From: Tetmemena sp. SeJ-2015
Lineage: Eukaryota > Ciliophora > Spirotrichea > Sporadotrichida > Oxytrichidae
DNA: 62,728 nt
Direction of reading: 5' to 3'
NCBI GenBank assembly: GCA_027382625.1
Contig: JAJKFJ010020735.1
Coordinates: forward strand, 1-62,728
The notes under the pieces were generated by a model. The model was not told where the DNA came from. It did not search any database and saw only the letters and a program-made list of their open reading frames with translations. The first letter of the stretch is position 1, and each line of letters starts with the position of its first letter. Shown here in pieces: positions 12,301 through 26,800 of this stretch. The position numbers were made by a program, and so were the translations under genes.

Positions 12301-15300
12301 AGTAGGCTGCCCATGCTAAGCAAAAGGTGGAGCTGAAGAATAGTAGAATGCTCAAATTTCAATAAAGTTCTCATTTTAAATAAATTAGGTTTGAAAAAAA
12401 TATCTAAATCTCTCAATGATAATTTAAAGTAATTAATCACAAAAATAAAAAAGAATAAAATAAAGACCTAAAAAAATAATGCTTGCAAAAAATAATTTTA
12501 TAAATCTGAGGAGATTAGGTCTGAATCTTTTGGAAGATTCTCTTGCTGTCTATTGATTAGAATAGAGTATTTAATTTTAAGAAATGCATACAAATACGCG
12601 GTGCTTGAAGCTTAATTAGTGAACAGTAACTATTCACAGATTTATAAAAAAATATAATTTTTCCGAAGCAGTAACTTGCTTTTAACATATATTTTTATTT
12701 ATCTTGATTGAAATGAACATCTTCTTTATCTGCCAAGGACAATTTATTATTTTAATAACTCATCGAAAACCTTTTTAAAGATACTTGTAACACTGATTGG
12801 TAAATAAAGAGAACAATAAAAACTTACTCTTTGGGTATTTTACCTTATAATAGGACGAGTTTATTAACAAACTGCACAATTTTTTGATAAGAAGGCTTTA
12901 AATGTTCCCAAATTGGCTTTTTTATAAACAGATTGTCTATTTATTATGCTTAACTTTGAAATTACAATTACAAAAGTAATTTCAGTAAAATATATTTGAA
13001 AATATGCTTGAAATTATAATTTATATCTTAAGTGACTTCTTAAGACAAATTTATTTAAATATTAAACAAGCTATATAAAATGATTATAGTCAATTATAAA
13101 ACCAAAAACTCTCTCACTAATAATTACAATTAAATAAAAATCTAAATTTTAAAAGTATTCTCGCCATAGTATCCATCAGATGCTACATTTTTTTAGAATT
13201 TAAATTATTAAAACATCAATACCTGCGCATTAGAACTTCTCAGAATTCATCTAAATAAATAGAAATTAAATTATTAAAATTATTTTTAAACAAATTGGTA
13301 CCCCAATACTCATAGTGCTCAATCAAATTAATTTATATTTTCATCAATCACTTGCGATGTACTAACTTGGTAAACGAAATATGACATAACACTATTTAAA
13401 ATTGTACTTTAAACATTACTAATTCTCAACAAAAAAAATATTTAAATTAGTCTCTATATTTTTTTAATTTCTAAACTATTTGAGTATGCAATTCCGTTAG
13501 AGATACAGGCAAAGATGTAATCATTGTCGTCACTCATGGCCATTAACTGAGGAAGATACATTTATTTTAAGATAAAGAATTTAAATTTATGAGGCAATTT
13601 TGGGTAATTTGCATATGGAGCGCTTGTACCAAAACTAGCGTAGGTTATGACAGTCCCATCGGTCGGCTAAGCTTACAGCATAAAGAAACTCCAAACAGAA
13701 GCATTCATTATAAAAGTTCATTCTAAATTAAAATATGGGTCTTTATTTTCAGTAATAGTGTAGTCAACTCCGGAAACCCATAATTTAAAGAATAAATATA
13801 AAATTTAAGCACTTTATAATTTAAGATCTCCTCCCAAAAGTAAAGTGTGCAGGATGATTTTATTAGCGCCGAATCCCTGATTGTATTCTTGAACCCATAG
13901 CAAACTCGCAAGATTTTTGGAAAATTTGGCAATTTATGTATGATCGTAACCCGATAATAAGATAAATTAATTCGATTAGGATTGGTCGAATATTAAGTAG
14001 ACTTCCCCATTTGAAGCGATTAAAAATAGATATCCAGAAACTGAGGGGTAATATCAATCATAGATTTATCTAATTCATATGAAATCAAATTATTAAGCCT
14101 CTATGTTTTAGAAACTGTCTCTTTCGGTAGACTGAGTCGTCTCCCATATATTTTGAGTTGATAATATCTCCGTTGTCATAATGGAGGGCCACGTATACAT
14201 ATCTCAAGCTGCTTGTTTGGAAGGCCGCAATAACTGTTCAACTGGGACCGTTTATCTTTATATTCTGACAATTTATCAAACTTTTTTTGAAAAACTATTT
14301 TCTTACATTTATCATGATTACACCATCCAGAGGGTTGTAGTTGTAGGGAAAGAACCATTTCACACGAGTTTGATTCAATTTAATAGGAGCAATAATTTTA
14401 AAGATTTTTAAAATCTATTTCTTATATTTTATCACCCCTTAAATGTGTTAGTAATGAATAAATATATACGAAGCCTGCCACGACTTTAGTAACTTGGATA
14501 ACTACTATAAAGGTACCATAGCCACAAAATGCCAAATTATTAGTGCTATCCTGTTGTACATCCATAATTTAACGAGAATAATATATATTTCATAAATATA
14601 GTTGTTTTAATAAATCCATTCCGTAGAGTCTCAAATCCATTCCTGTATCAAAAGTAATTGGATACTGCTTAGAAATAAAGCAGGGTTGCCCTCTCACAGT
14701 TTCAAAGATAAGAACGCTTAATTATATAATTATTTAAAATGCAATGAAAAATATTTGAATCCAGTTTTAGTATTTACAGTTTGGGTGATAGTGGTTTAAA
14801 ATAGAGTGTGATATTTTAGAGTGACCTAAACTTAATAAGTTTAGTTTGAGATCGAGTCATCGTACGATAAATATATAATATTCATTATGGTTTTAAAAAG
14901 ATTGAATGTATATGGTTCTAGTTGTTGGCTCAAATGTTAGGAACTGCTTATGAATATTAAAATCAGAGGAAAAGGAGAAATCAACACTTGTTATGAAGAC
15001 CTGTGCATTCTATCCAAACATTGGTAAGCTTAAAATAGATATTTTTATAATATCATTTATACAATATATCATGACAAATTAAGGAATTATAGTGCCCATT
15101 CTGATTGCTGCATCTGTTATTGTATATGACTAGTCCTTGTATTCATATTAAAGATAAGAATTTATAGTCGTTGAATTCAACTAGGGATGAAAAATCAGAT
15201 TCAACAAGAAGTAGATGCTTCTTTAATTTGAAAGATATATCTGCGTTAGATTATAAAATCATATCATCTAGGTAATTAACTATAAATCTTAACTCAATAT

Positions 15301-15770
15301 AAAGCAATTTATCATTTGATAAGAGTTTATTGCTTTAAATTATTAATTTTTATGGTACATGATTACAGTTATCAAGAAGCTGTAAGTCATTTCAAAATTC
15401 ATGAAGGCAAGTGTGGTACTGTCAACTTTTATAGAATAGGGAGGAATTGATGAGTAATTGTAATTTGATACCGCAGTACCAGAGGCCAAATTAATAATTT
15501 GAAACGCAAATAACATCTGAGCAAGTTCCTATGTTATATTAAGCAACTTCAAAAATATTTTCACTTATATAAAATATATAGGGTATTTTATATTCAAAAA
15601 TTTTCTGATGTGGATTAATTCCTGAAAAATGAGGCCTTTTAAGTTCAATATCAATATCAAATATTGGGGTGCTAATTAATTATTGATTTATTATAATTTT
15701 TAGTAGTATTATAATTGGTAGTTATCTTTGAAAATGATTTTTGCCTAAGTTCAAGGTATAATCAAAAGTT
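9307..15770 (-). pseudogene. Large ciliate surface protein, copy 1, truncated by element B
   Basis: Minus-strand coding islands alternate with AT-rich spacers and match copy 2 (20051-26875) island by island. Near 9460-9640 the translation runs SVPAQLGNEWGVEN...MATLFGVSASVNIF, then continues across a spliceable gap to LWGMIEGFQLITHLP, where the TBE end stops it. Further upstream come NPGQGDAGSYDIKVKVSQN (about 10020-10110; a beta-sandwich, cadherin-like repeat pattern common in ciliate surface proteins) and, around 13490-13540, an island reading MAMSDDN.YIFACISNG, which resembles a beta-propeller blade. The C-terminal membrane part seen in copy 2 is missing because element B begins there. Divergence is concentrated in the spacers. 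I infer a signal-anchored surface protein with propeller and cadherin-like repeats; exact exon borders are not resolved. Confidence 0.6.
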
Positions 15771-15779
15771 TATAGAATC

Positions 15780-16205
15780 ATATTCAATCATATTATGAGT
15801 CAAATACAATTAGGTGATTTAGAAAAACTAATTTGTGTAAATATCCATTACCGTTTACGCTGACTTTTATTTTAATGAGCCACTTCCTCGTCCTTAGTCA
15901 TACTAGAGCTTTTATTGCCATTTTTATAATTTTTTTTCTCTTTTTTTTAGTTTCTGCCTATTGTCTTTCAAACTTTAAATTATAGAATAATGGAGCCATC
16001 ATATCTGAATATATCATTAACTCATTTGAAATTATTGCCATCTTCAATGATAGACCCATTCTTTATGTTTTGAAGCACTTAAAAAAATTCTTTTGTCCAA
16101 ACCATTTTAAGTTTTAAATTTTGCTTATGATAACAGTAGGGGAAATATCTATTTTGATATAACTTAAAGAAATTAATAATTAGGGAAAATATTAAATTCA
16201 AATTT
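15780..16205. other. AT-rich stretch, nothing recognised
   Basis: This lies beyond the region of similarity to copy 2. No sustained frame was seen on either strand. Confidence 0.4.
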
Positions 16206-16209
16206 AAAA

Positions 16210-16348
16210 TCTAGCCCCGTGCGTCGCGTCAAGTGGGCTTGGCTGGGGTGGGGAGTTTTGGTTTATCCCCTTTGGGGTTGATTTGCGTATACTCCTGGAG
16301 GTGATCTGATTTGTCATCGCAAAGGGAGGTGTGAGCTAGATAAGTGAG

Positions 16349-16383
<35 letters not shown>

Positions 16384-16640
16384 GGAGTGACAAGACATTC
16401 GGGTGAAGTTCTCATATAACTATAGACACTAACAGCGCGATGTTACAGACTATAGAGCAAGAGGGGAGGGTGCTGAGTTTTTTCCCTCACCATTTTCACA
16501 TACTACAGAGGTTTTTTAGTAGGCGAAATCCAGGACATACCTTGCTTGACCGGCTGAACATCAGAGAAATCTCCTATTAAATAAACCGACACCAAAAGGT
16601 CTAACTGTGAATCGTGACGTCGTTGGAAAGCCGATGAGTG
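16210..16640. other. GC-rich island of unknown origin
   Basis: About 430 bases are abruptly richer in G+C than the surrounding 10 kb and begin with a CG-containing run (gccccgtgcgtcgcgtc). No reading frame of useful length is seen and there is no counterpart between the copy 2 locus and its neighbours. It could be a short inserted element or a separate MDS. Confidence 0.4.
16352..16380. repeat. (CT)n microsatellite
   Basis: An uninterrupted ct run of about 29 bases inside the GC-rich island. Confidence 0.9.
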
Positions 16641-17829
16641 AGTTTTATACATATTTAAATTAACATGTATATAATTATACTAATATTCCAATAATGCTTA
16701 AATACTTAAATCAAAGTTTCATACATATTTTGCATCTTGAACTTTGATGTGAGCATTTAATTTCAATATTCTCGCAATCAAGCTAATAATTTTGAAAAGG
16801 AAGTGAGAATTTAAAATTTTAATTTCAAATTACCAGTTTGAATGATAAATGATAAGAACGAGTGTCATATAGAATACAAGCAAGATACAAAAAATAATTT
16901 TTTAATAGATCCTCATTAAGAGAATGTAGTTTTTATTTTTGAATATAATTATCCCAAAAATAGAATACAAATAGTTTCTTCATAATATATAAATTCATTT
17001 GTATCTCAAAATTTATCGTACAAATGAAGTATTATTTTATTTATGATAATTTCAAATAGACAAGACAAAAATTAATTATAACAATGACAAATATGCGAAG
17101 GATATAATTTTATAATAAGATATTTAATATCTTTAAATGTGTAAATGTGATTAATTTAGAAATATTACATCTATCTTTGAAAAAAATGGACTGGCTTTAT
17201 CAAGCATAAATTACTACTTTAATAAATATCTTTAATTAAAACTGACAAGCTTTGAGTAAAAAATAAAGTATATTTGAAGTAGTAGAAAATTTACATTATT
17301 TATTATTTTTTCCTTTTAGATAATTTTTTAATTTTGTTTACTTATAAATTAAAAAAAATTCTTTAAATTTGAAATATTATTTCATTAATATAAGGGAATA
17401 GGACTTATTTATAAAAATAAAGCCTAGATATGTTTTTATCTTTTTACAAGCAAAATATTTATTGCAAAAAGGATTTTTAAATCTACAATTATATGTAGAA
17501 TATTTGATATAATTAATACATATTCGATATTATTTTATTCTCAGTTAAAATTGTACTCATTCACTTCATTCAAATGATAGCTAAAATCCTCACTTTGAAC
17601 TATATTGGTTGCACTTTTATCCATCATTTAATCTTATCCATTTTTACTGTAAGCCTTCCCTTTATACTAGATTTAGTTTATTATAATAAGAAAGAAGATT
17701 TATTTTTAAAGTTTCTGATGAGCGAAATATTTTTCCTCTGTGGGCTAAGTTTCTAAATCTAGCTGAGGTCCTTCATGTGTGGTTTTATTTATAGCTTTTA
17801 TTGTTGCAGGTAGCTTGTAGACATCAAGT
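16641..17829. other. AT-rich intergenic or IES DNA
   Basis: More than 1 kb of strongly AT-rich sequence. Only short open frames occur, without coding character. Nothing recognised. Confidence 0.5.
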
Positions 17830-20800
17830 TCAGTTCACTCTAGTCCAGCTATTTAAATAATAAAATCTTTAGACCAATTTAAAGATCTATTCCTCGAAAT
17901 TCCTTATATATTAATTTGTGTTTTAAAATAATATCAACAATAGTTCATTCTAAGGTCGGCTTCACTACTTTCTTAATGTTGATAATCATCACTTAAAATT
18001 AAAATTATTTGCCCTTCTCTCTGAATGTATTGCAAATTTATCTTACACTTCGTTTCTACTTTAGTCATTTTGAATAAATTCCTCCAGAGTTTGCATTTAG
18101 TCACTCTTCCTGACTTTCTTATTTCTAGTCAAGCACTTATCAATAACAGCTTTGAATTTGTTATAGAGGTTTTAAGCTAGCTCCTTTAAGATCAGCACTG
18201 AGTTAAACAGCAAGTACATTAAAATCAATGCTATAGGAACGAAACCCAGCCTTATTCGTATATCGTTATCTATCTCTGTCATGTTTATTGCTCAAATTTA
18301 AAAAGAGATCTTGAAATATATGTTAAAGTATTTTATGAATATGAATGGAATAAAAGTGTAAGCAATTAGCACGAAGACAGATTCATTCAAAATCAAAAGC
18401 TTTTCAAAACCTCTTTCTTCATAAGGATGAGCGATTTAAACAAACATCAAAAGCAAGATGCTCGTCATTATATGCAGTAATAAACACACCTAGGGCATAT
18501 CAGGTAAAAGGATAAAAAGAAATTAAACATATTAGGATCATGGTCAAGGAATAGAAAATGCGCCTGATCCAATAAAGAAAGCCGTAAGTGTAAACATTGT
18601 TATCATCGAACTTCATGTTGTCTGTTAACACAGCAAATTTAATACTTAAATCCTTATTTTACAATTAAATTTATTGACGAATCTTTTTCTCCCAATGATA
18701 TCAATGTTTCTTTCATTCAATTTACTCGTTTTATTCTTTGTTACTATAATTGCTATTTGTTAATTACCCTTGAGAAATGACTTACTCTTCTCATATTGGT
18801 AAATCTCTCTTTGCTGATATAACACATACAAGCTCAAGAAGGGAAGCGTGGTATTTACAAAAAGAACAGCGATTGAAGTTAAATAATTAGGTGATTTAAG
18901 ATTTGAAATTCACTTAATTTCATATTTTTCACTTTTTAGATATTTGCTGATATTTTAAATTATGCTTTTCAAAGTCTTAAAATAATTTAAGTGCCTGTTA
19001 GAAGACGAGATAGAATTTAGATAGATTAGTTTAAATTGCTAAACTATGAATCATTTAGCCTGCGTAGTTTGCCTTTCTAAATTGATTCAAATATAAGTTG
19101 CTTTCGTTGGATCTTGAAAGCCTTGTATGTGAATATCTCAACCTCATCTAAGAGCTCCACCACGATTTCACTCATTTTTCCTCTGCTCAGATTTAGAAAA
19201 TCACTCATTCGGAGAATAGTTTTTAGTTATCTGCTATTGCTTTTCTAAATGCTGAAGTAGTTTCTTCTTTTTTCTTTGCTCTTAACTATTGAGATTTATA
19301 ACTTTTCCGAAGTTGAATTCTCTAAGAATGCATTCTACCTCTGCTCGTGCGAAAATCATGTTCTTTGAATCATTGTACTGGTCTCTGTCATCCATCATTA
19401 ATTAAAAATGGAATTATTAATTAAAACAGACATAAAGTCAAATACAGACTGAAATTCATTTCATTTAATTATTGACTCTATTCTTGGATTTTAGAATAGA
19501 ATAAAAATTTAAAGTTAAAGAAGACATTACATCTCCACTGGCAACAAATCTAAGCTATAAATATTAGTCAATTTTTGAGTTACATCTGATAGGTTGATAA
19601 ACACTTATTTTAAAATTACTCACACTCGAAAATAATTTGATGCAAGAGCAGATAGTCAATTCTAACTGGGCCTCTGCAAAGAATCTCAAAATCTGGTTGA
19701 AAATAACTGAATTGTAGAAGTTTCTAATACTCTTGCTAAAAACATCGTTATTGGGAAGGAAGTAATTTACCTTTTCTTAACAAGCCCAAAAAGCAAGAGC
19801 ACCAAGGCTAGTACTGTTATAAGGATGTTTAGAAACATAGCATAAAATAAGAGTCCAAGATTAGTGACCAGATCAGTTGTTGAGTAGTTCATAAAATCGA
19901 AGTAGGGTGTGAAAGGCTCGTAGTCTGTGTCTGTATCAAAATTGAAAAGTGCGTTTGTGTATTCATCCATATCCACTAAGTTCATGTTCACAATGTCGTT
20001 TAGTATCGCAAAAAAGCTTAGTGTATTTGAAGGCAAATTTATTGAAATCATTGGCAGATGGGTGATCAATTAGAAGCCTTCTATCATGCCCCAAAGTGCA
20101 GCAGCCCCTTAACTTTAAAACATAACTTAATTATACACTCCTGATAGGGTAAATTAAATCCAATCAACTTACACAAAAATATTGACAGAGGCACTAACTC
20201 CAAAGAGAGTAGCCATAGTTAACTTAATTACTTAAGCCACTGCATTTTCCACACCCCATTCATTTCCTAGTTGGGCTGGCACTGATCTCTTTAGTTTGTA
20301 GGCTTCAGGAATCTTCGTTGCAACGTAAGAATCGGTATAAATATTTGGCGTTTAGAATACTATCTGAATTGAATCAAGTTCCTGTTACGATACTGATGAT
20401 GTGTGTGAGCCGAAGTTAATTTTTATAGATAGAAAATATCCTTGATAACTTAAAATGTCATACTCCAAGGGGTATGTATGTTCATTTTGGAGAAGCTGCA
20501 AATGAATAAAAAGAGTGAAGTATAAAGATTAGCACTTAGATGGTATTATTGAGGATGGATGTATAGTTATCATAGATATACATGAACTTATCAAATTAAA
20601 TAGTGCAGATTCCCTGATTAGTAACTCTTGTTATCTTCGCAGTTAGTGAATCTTCAGCCTTCTCTATCTTTTCTTATAGTGCGTTGGATATTTATTAGTT
20701 CTTAGTTATTGGAATTACAGTCAATTTAAAATTGATATAGATAGATTTTAGAGAATAGACGTTAAAAAGCTTCTTGTTACTATTTTGTGAAACCTTGACT

Positions 20801-23800
20801 TTGATGTCATAAGATCCAGCATCTCCCTGCCCAGGATTTAATTAATGATTAAATACTTTTATTTTTAGATTGAAGTCGAGAAATATTCCTTTCAAAGAAG
20901 TGAACTGCTTAGATATGGGGTCAGTTGGGACCAATTAAAAAAATGAGTAATATACTTCTATAGTGTAAGCGTTATGCTCTTTATCTTGTACCTGCGGTAA
21001 CTGATATGAAAGTGCAAAGGTGCACATTATAAAAAATATAGTAACATAGTTGATTAGTCTTTCAGGTCAGAGACAAATTGAGGAGCTGTGTTTTTGCTTG
21101 AGGAAGAAATTATTTTGACTTTGAATCCAGTTTTATATACACTTGGTGATAAGGTATAAGTAATTTGAAAATTCAAGGGGTAGCTGTCTGAGCAACATAT
21201 ATTTAATCAGGCAAGCAACTTCTTGGTAGCAATTGCTTTCTGGACTAGCAGATGAAATAGTGCAGATATATTTATAGCATAAAATATTATTATAGGATGA
21301 TTAAGATTAGGTGATCACACAATAAATGTACTTTTTTTTCTCCATTCTTAAAAGAAGTTTAATCATTTTAGATAATTAATTAGATAATTATAACGAATAA
21401 TGTCTGCCGCTGGTGCCAGCCTCCTCCATCTCTAAAAAAAACGCGATTTTACAGAGTTGGCACGGGAGGTCGACCCAGCCGGTTTGGCCACGGTGGCTCC
21501 AGCCTTGGCAGCGGCACTCAGCCGCCCCCTCCTCAGCCCTCCGGCTTACCGACGACTCGGCTCTCTCACTGACCTTGGGTGAGGTCTCTCGGACTTGCCG
21601 AGGTGAGAGCTAAAGATGGCCGAGGATCCCTTGGAGCGGCAGCTCCCTCGTCGGTAAGCCGGAGGGCTGAGGAGGGGGGCGGCTGAGTGCCGCTGCCAAG
21701 GCTGGAGCCACCGTGGCCAAACCGGCTGGGTCGACCTCCCGTGCCAACTCTGTAAAATCGCGTTTTTTTTAGAGATGGAGGAGGCTGGCACCAGCGGCAG
21801 ACATTATTCGTTATAATTATCTAATTAAATATCAAAATTCATTAAACTTCTTTTAAGAATGGAGAAAAAAAAGTACATTTATTGTGTAATCACCTAATCT
21901 TAATCATCCTATATTGATTTACAATAAGATAAATGGAGTGGTCATGTTGAAGAGAGAACTCTGAGCGCTTGAGATAGTGAACGTGGGTGTTTATTACGTG
22001 CATGCTGCAAAGGATGGTGCAAATATTTATTAATAAAATATTTTATTACAATAGTAGTGCGAATATATTCTTTTGCTTTAAACTAATATCGTTCGCTGGA
22101 TCTTTCCCCATCCAAAGTATTGTAGTAGTTACTCCTGGGTTAAATACTATAGAATCTTAGATAACTTAGATTTTAAAAGAAAATTCTGTTTATTTTTTCT
22201 GAATTGAACAAAAATTAATTGATTTATCAAACATACAAAGCTTATATTTTAAGATATTTTTTGAAATAGAGTATTTGAATAACAGTAGAGAGTATAGCAG
22301 AGTTCAATGAAAAATAATTAGAAGTGAATAGAGCATTATTAAATATTAGCGGATTGGTATGAATCTATTATTAAATTAATTTTAATTTGGGAGCAATTTA
22401 AATTCTAAATTTAAGGTTAATTGCGAATAGGTCTTCAAAGATAAAAAAAAATATAATTAATTATATTTTACAGTTTTCTATTTCTTCTTTAAATCTTTCA
22501 AAATTAAATTTAAAAACTTGTAATATAATCTATTTATAGAATAGAAGCACTAAAATTCATCCTATTCCTGATTAAACAATTGTAAAATAAATATTTTTTA
22601 CAAAAAAAACATATTTATCCCCAACAATTTTAAATGAGGCATTCAAATTTTTTAGCCTCAATTAAAAAACAAACATATAGTTTTTCTTCAAATGAAGAGT
22701 TTGATTGAGAATTAATTTCATTCCTCTATTTAGTTGCTGAATTTTATGAATTTATTTTCATTAAATATCAGAATTATCTAATAATTTATTCATTTATTTT
22801 TATATATTCATTTTGAATTAAGCATTTAAGAAAAAAATAAAAATAGTCCACATTATTTTAATTTTGAATTAAAGATGGATGATAATTAATTTATGAATTT
22901 ACAAAGAGCAAAAAAATTAAATTACTTTAACCAAAAGAATAATTATTTTTTTTAAAAATGAATGATAGTTGATTATAGCACAAGAATGACCAGTTGAATC
23001 GTCGTACCCAACTAAGAAATGCTTTCTAATGTTTGTTGAAATCTTCCTCTATCTACCGAATTGATAGTTCAAATCAATAAATTAATTTTCACAAATATTT
23101 TAAAAAATTTAAAATTTTTTATTAAAAAATATTCAAAAAAATTTAAGATTTAGATTATTTTAAAAAATTTTTTAATAATTTTTAAAATGGGTAAAAATTC
23201 TAAAATTTAGTAAACTTAGAAAAATTTTATTTCCACTACAAATTTTAAGGGCGTTTTAAAAAAATTTCCTTTTTTATTTCCCCCATATTTTTAAAAAAAA
23301 ATTTTAGAATAAAAAAAATTTAAAACAATTAAAATGCAATTATTCAAATGAAAAGTTATAAAGAATAATTTTGATATTAAATTTTAATTGCGAACTGGAA
23401 AATATCTTCTTAAACAAATATATTTTTTAGAAAATAAAGTATTTATTTATTCTTATAAAAATGCATACAAAAACTAGTTGTTAGAAGCCCAATTCGTAAA
23501 TAGTAACTATTCACAGATTTAAAATGAATTTAACTTTTCTGTTGGTTTAAAAGTAATTTTATTATAATTTTTTTTATTTATCTTGGGGTAGGCTTTTATA
23601 TAAATATTTATTGAGCTTTCTCTTAATCTGAGGAATTTTTTTATTAATTTTCTGATGTAAAATATCTTTATTTGTAGAAAAATTTATTGCTAATTATAAA
23701 TTTAAATCTTGAAAATCATAAGATCCTACTGCCATCTTTAAACTGCTCCTACTGTAAGATTATCACTAAGATCCTATTTTAGAATTTTGTGAGTTGGAGG

Positions 23801-26800
23801 TTGGAATACTTAACGAATTTATGGAGTATGATGGGGGTCTGAAGTCTCAATATATCTTTAAAGGATTTATGAAAATATGGACAATCCAAATAAACTAACA
23901 TAACACGTCTTTAGGCTGAGTATCTGCAATATAAGGTGTCTTTTCTCTTTGCAAGCTAAAACTTTCAACTTCTCTCAATTAATTTTACAAACTTATATTT
24001 AAAAAAATATTTTTTTTTCTCAATTGGTTTAAATGAGTGATTATTTTTTTAATTACTTATGATCTAAATTGATAACATACTATAGTAGTATTTAACATTA
24101 TAAAAATTCTTTAAAGCTCACTAAATTGCTTACTATATATATTTTTGTAATCAAGGACTAGTAGTATCAAGTGAGCATTTATAAATTCGAATTCCTTTTC
24201 CCACAATTTAAAATTAGAAATAAATTCTTAATTTTGCAATTATTCTCATAATAATATCCATTTGCTGCTACATTTGTAAAGTATTTAAATTAGAATAATT
24301 ATATTTTAACATCAATACCTGCGCATTAGAACTTCTCAGAATTAATATTTTATAAAATAGAAGTTAAATGCTTGAATTATTATTTATTAAATTGGTCCCT
24401 TAGTACTAGTAGTGCTCAATAAAAATATTATAAATTTCCAACAATCACTTGTTGATTATCAACATCATAAACGAAGTAAGACATCACGCTATTTAATATA
24501 AAATAAGGACGCTAAAAACATTCCTAAGGTAATAAGATTTAAAGAAAACCATTAAATCATTTTTACTTATTTTAAATATATGATCTATTTGAGACTGATT
24601 TTCCGTTTGAAATGCAACCAAAGATGTATTTATTGTCATCACTCATAGCCATTAATTGAGGAAATATTTTATAAATAAGGAAAGTTTTATTAATTTAAGA
24701 GGAAGATTAGGGTAGTTTACCTAGGGAGTGCTTGTACCAAAACTAGCGTAGGCTATTACAGTACCATCGATCGGCTAAGCTTAAAGCAAAAAGAAACTCC
24801 AAACAGAAGCATTCATTATAAAAGTGCATTCTAAATTAAAATAAGATATTTTACTTTTAGCAATAGTGTAGTCAACTCCTGAAATCCACAATTCAAATAA
24901 AGATATTTATATACGTGCTTTATAATTTAGAGTCTCCTCCAAAAAGTAAAGTGTGCAGGATGATTTTATGAGAGCCGAATCCCTGATTGTATTCTTGCAC
25001 CCACAGTAAGCTTGCAAGGTTCTTGGAAAATTTAGCAATTTGGGTGTGATCATAACCTGATAATAAATTAAATTGTTTAGATTGGGATTGATCGAATATT
25101 AAGAAGACTTCCCCAGTTGGAGCGATTAAAAATAGATTTCCAGAAACTTAGGGTTGTAAATGTTAGTGAATTTAAAGAATATGAAAGCAAATTTTTAACC
25201 CCTTTATATAAGCTACCTCTTTTTGTAGACTGAGTCGTCTCCCATATATATTGAGTTGATTATATCTCCGTTGTCATAATCGAGAGCCGCGTATACATAT
25301 CTCAAGCTACTTGTTTGGAAAGCTGCTATAACTTATCAACTGGGTCCGCTTATTCTGATATTCTGACAATTTATCAAACCTCTTTTTAGAAAAGGTTTTT
25401 TTAATTTATCATGATTACACCATCCAGAGGGTTGTAGTTGTAGGGAAAGAACCATTTCACATGAGTTTGATCCAATTTAAAAGGAGTATATCTAGTAAAT
25501 GGAAATATTATTTTTTAATTATTTATTATACCCCATTAATGTATTTGTAATGAAAAAATAAACATTAAGTGAGAAGCCTGCAACTACTTTTGTCACTTGA
25601 ATTATGACTATATAGTAGCCGTAACCACAAAACACCATATTATTTGTGCTGTCCTATTACACATCCAAATAAAAAATTTAAAATTCAGATTAAATAGACG
25701 ATCCAAGTCGTAGAGTCTCAAATCCATTCCAGTATCAAAAGTTAATGGATACTGCTTAGATTTGAAACAGGGCTGTCCGCCTACAGCTTCAAGGATAAGA
25801 ACTCTTAATAAAAATTATATAGAAGCTTATTAGATAAAATTTATCCAGTTTTAGTAGTGATAGTTTGGGTGATAGTGGTTTAAAATAGAGTGTGATATTT
25901 TAGAGTGACCTAAACTTAATAAGTTTGGTCTGAGATCGAGTCATCGTAAGATAAATATAAAAAGGATCTTTTTAGCTTTAAATAAGATTGAATGTATATG
26001 GTTCTAGTTGTTGGTTCAAATGTTAGGAACTGCTTATGAATATTAAAATCAGAGGAAAAGGAGAAATCAACACTTGTTATGAAGACCTGTGCATTTTATT
26101 CAAACATTGGCAAGCTTAAAATAGATATTTTTATAATCTCATTTATGCAATATATCATGACAAATTAAGGAATTATAGTGCCCATTCTGATAGCTGCATC
26201 TGTTATTGTATATGACTAGTCTTTGTATTCATATTAAATACAAGAATTATAGATGTTGAATTCAACTAGGGATGAAAAATCAGATTCTACAAGAATTAGA
26301 TGCTTCTTTAATATAAACTGGACAGCTGAGTGAGTCTCTAAAATCATATCATCTAGGTACATAATAAACAATTAATTTAAGCTAAAATATTGAAATCTAT
26401 TTGTCTGTAGGAATATTATTCTCTTCAACTTTCTATTATAAATTTATATGTATTACAGTATTTTAGAGTACATAGTAACATTAATCTAGAAGTTGTGATT
26501 GGCTTCATATATCATGTAAGCAAGCGTGGTACTGTCAATTTTGATAGAATAGGGAGGAATTGAAGTTTAATTGTAATTGGATACCACGGTGCCAGGGACT
26601 CCCGTCTAATGAATAATTTGAAATTTTATTATTTTATGAGCAAGTTCCGATTGCATATTAAGCAACTTCAAACAAATTTACAAAATATTTTAATTTAAAA
26701 ATCTATATATTTAACTTGAATCTTTTGTGGAAAAATGTATTCACTAAATTATTCTTATGAATACTTAAATCCAACATTAATCTAAAATAACGAAGTGGTT

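Noticed and set aside
16352..16380. (CT)n as a regulatory (GAGA-like) site
   Set aside because: A simple microsatellite in a frame-free island; nothing else supports regulation.
21413..21791. Two identical 60-80 aa frames on opposite strands
   Set aside because: They are mirror images produced by the palindromic arms of the foldback element; no independent sign of coding.
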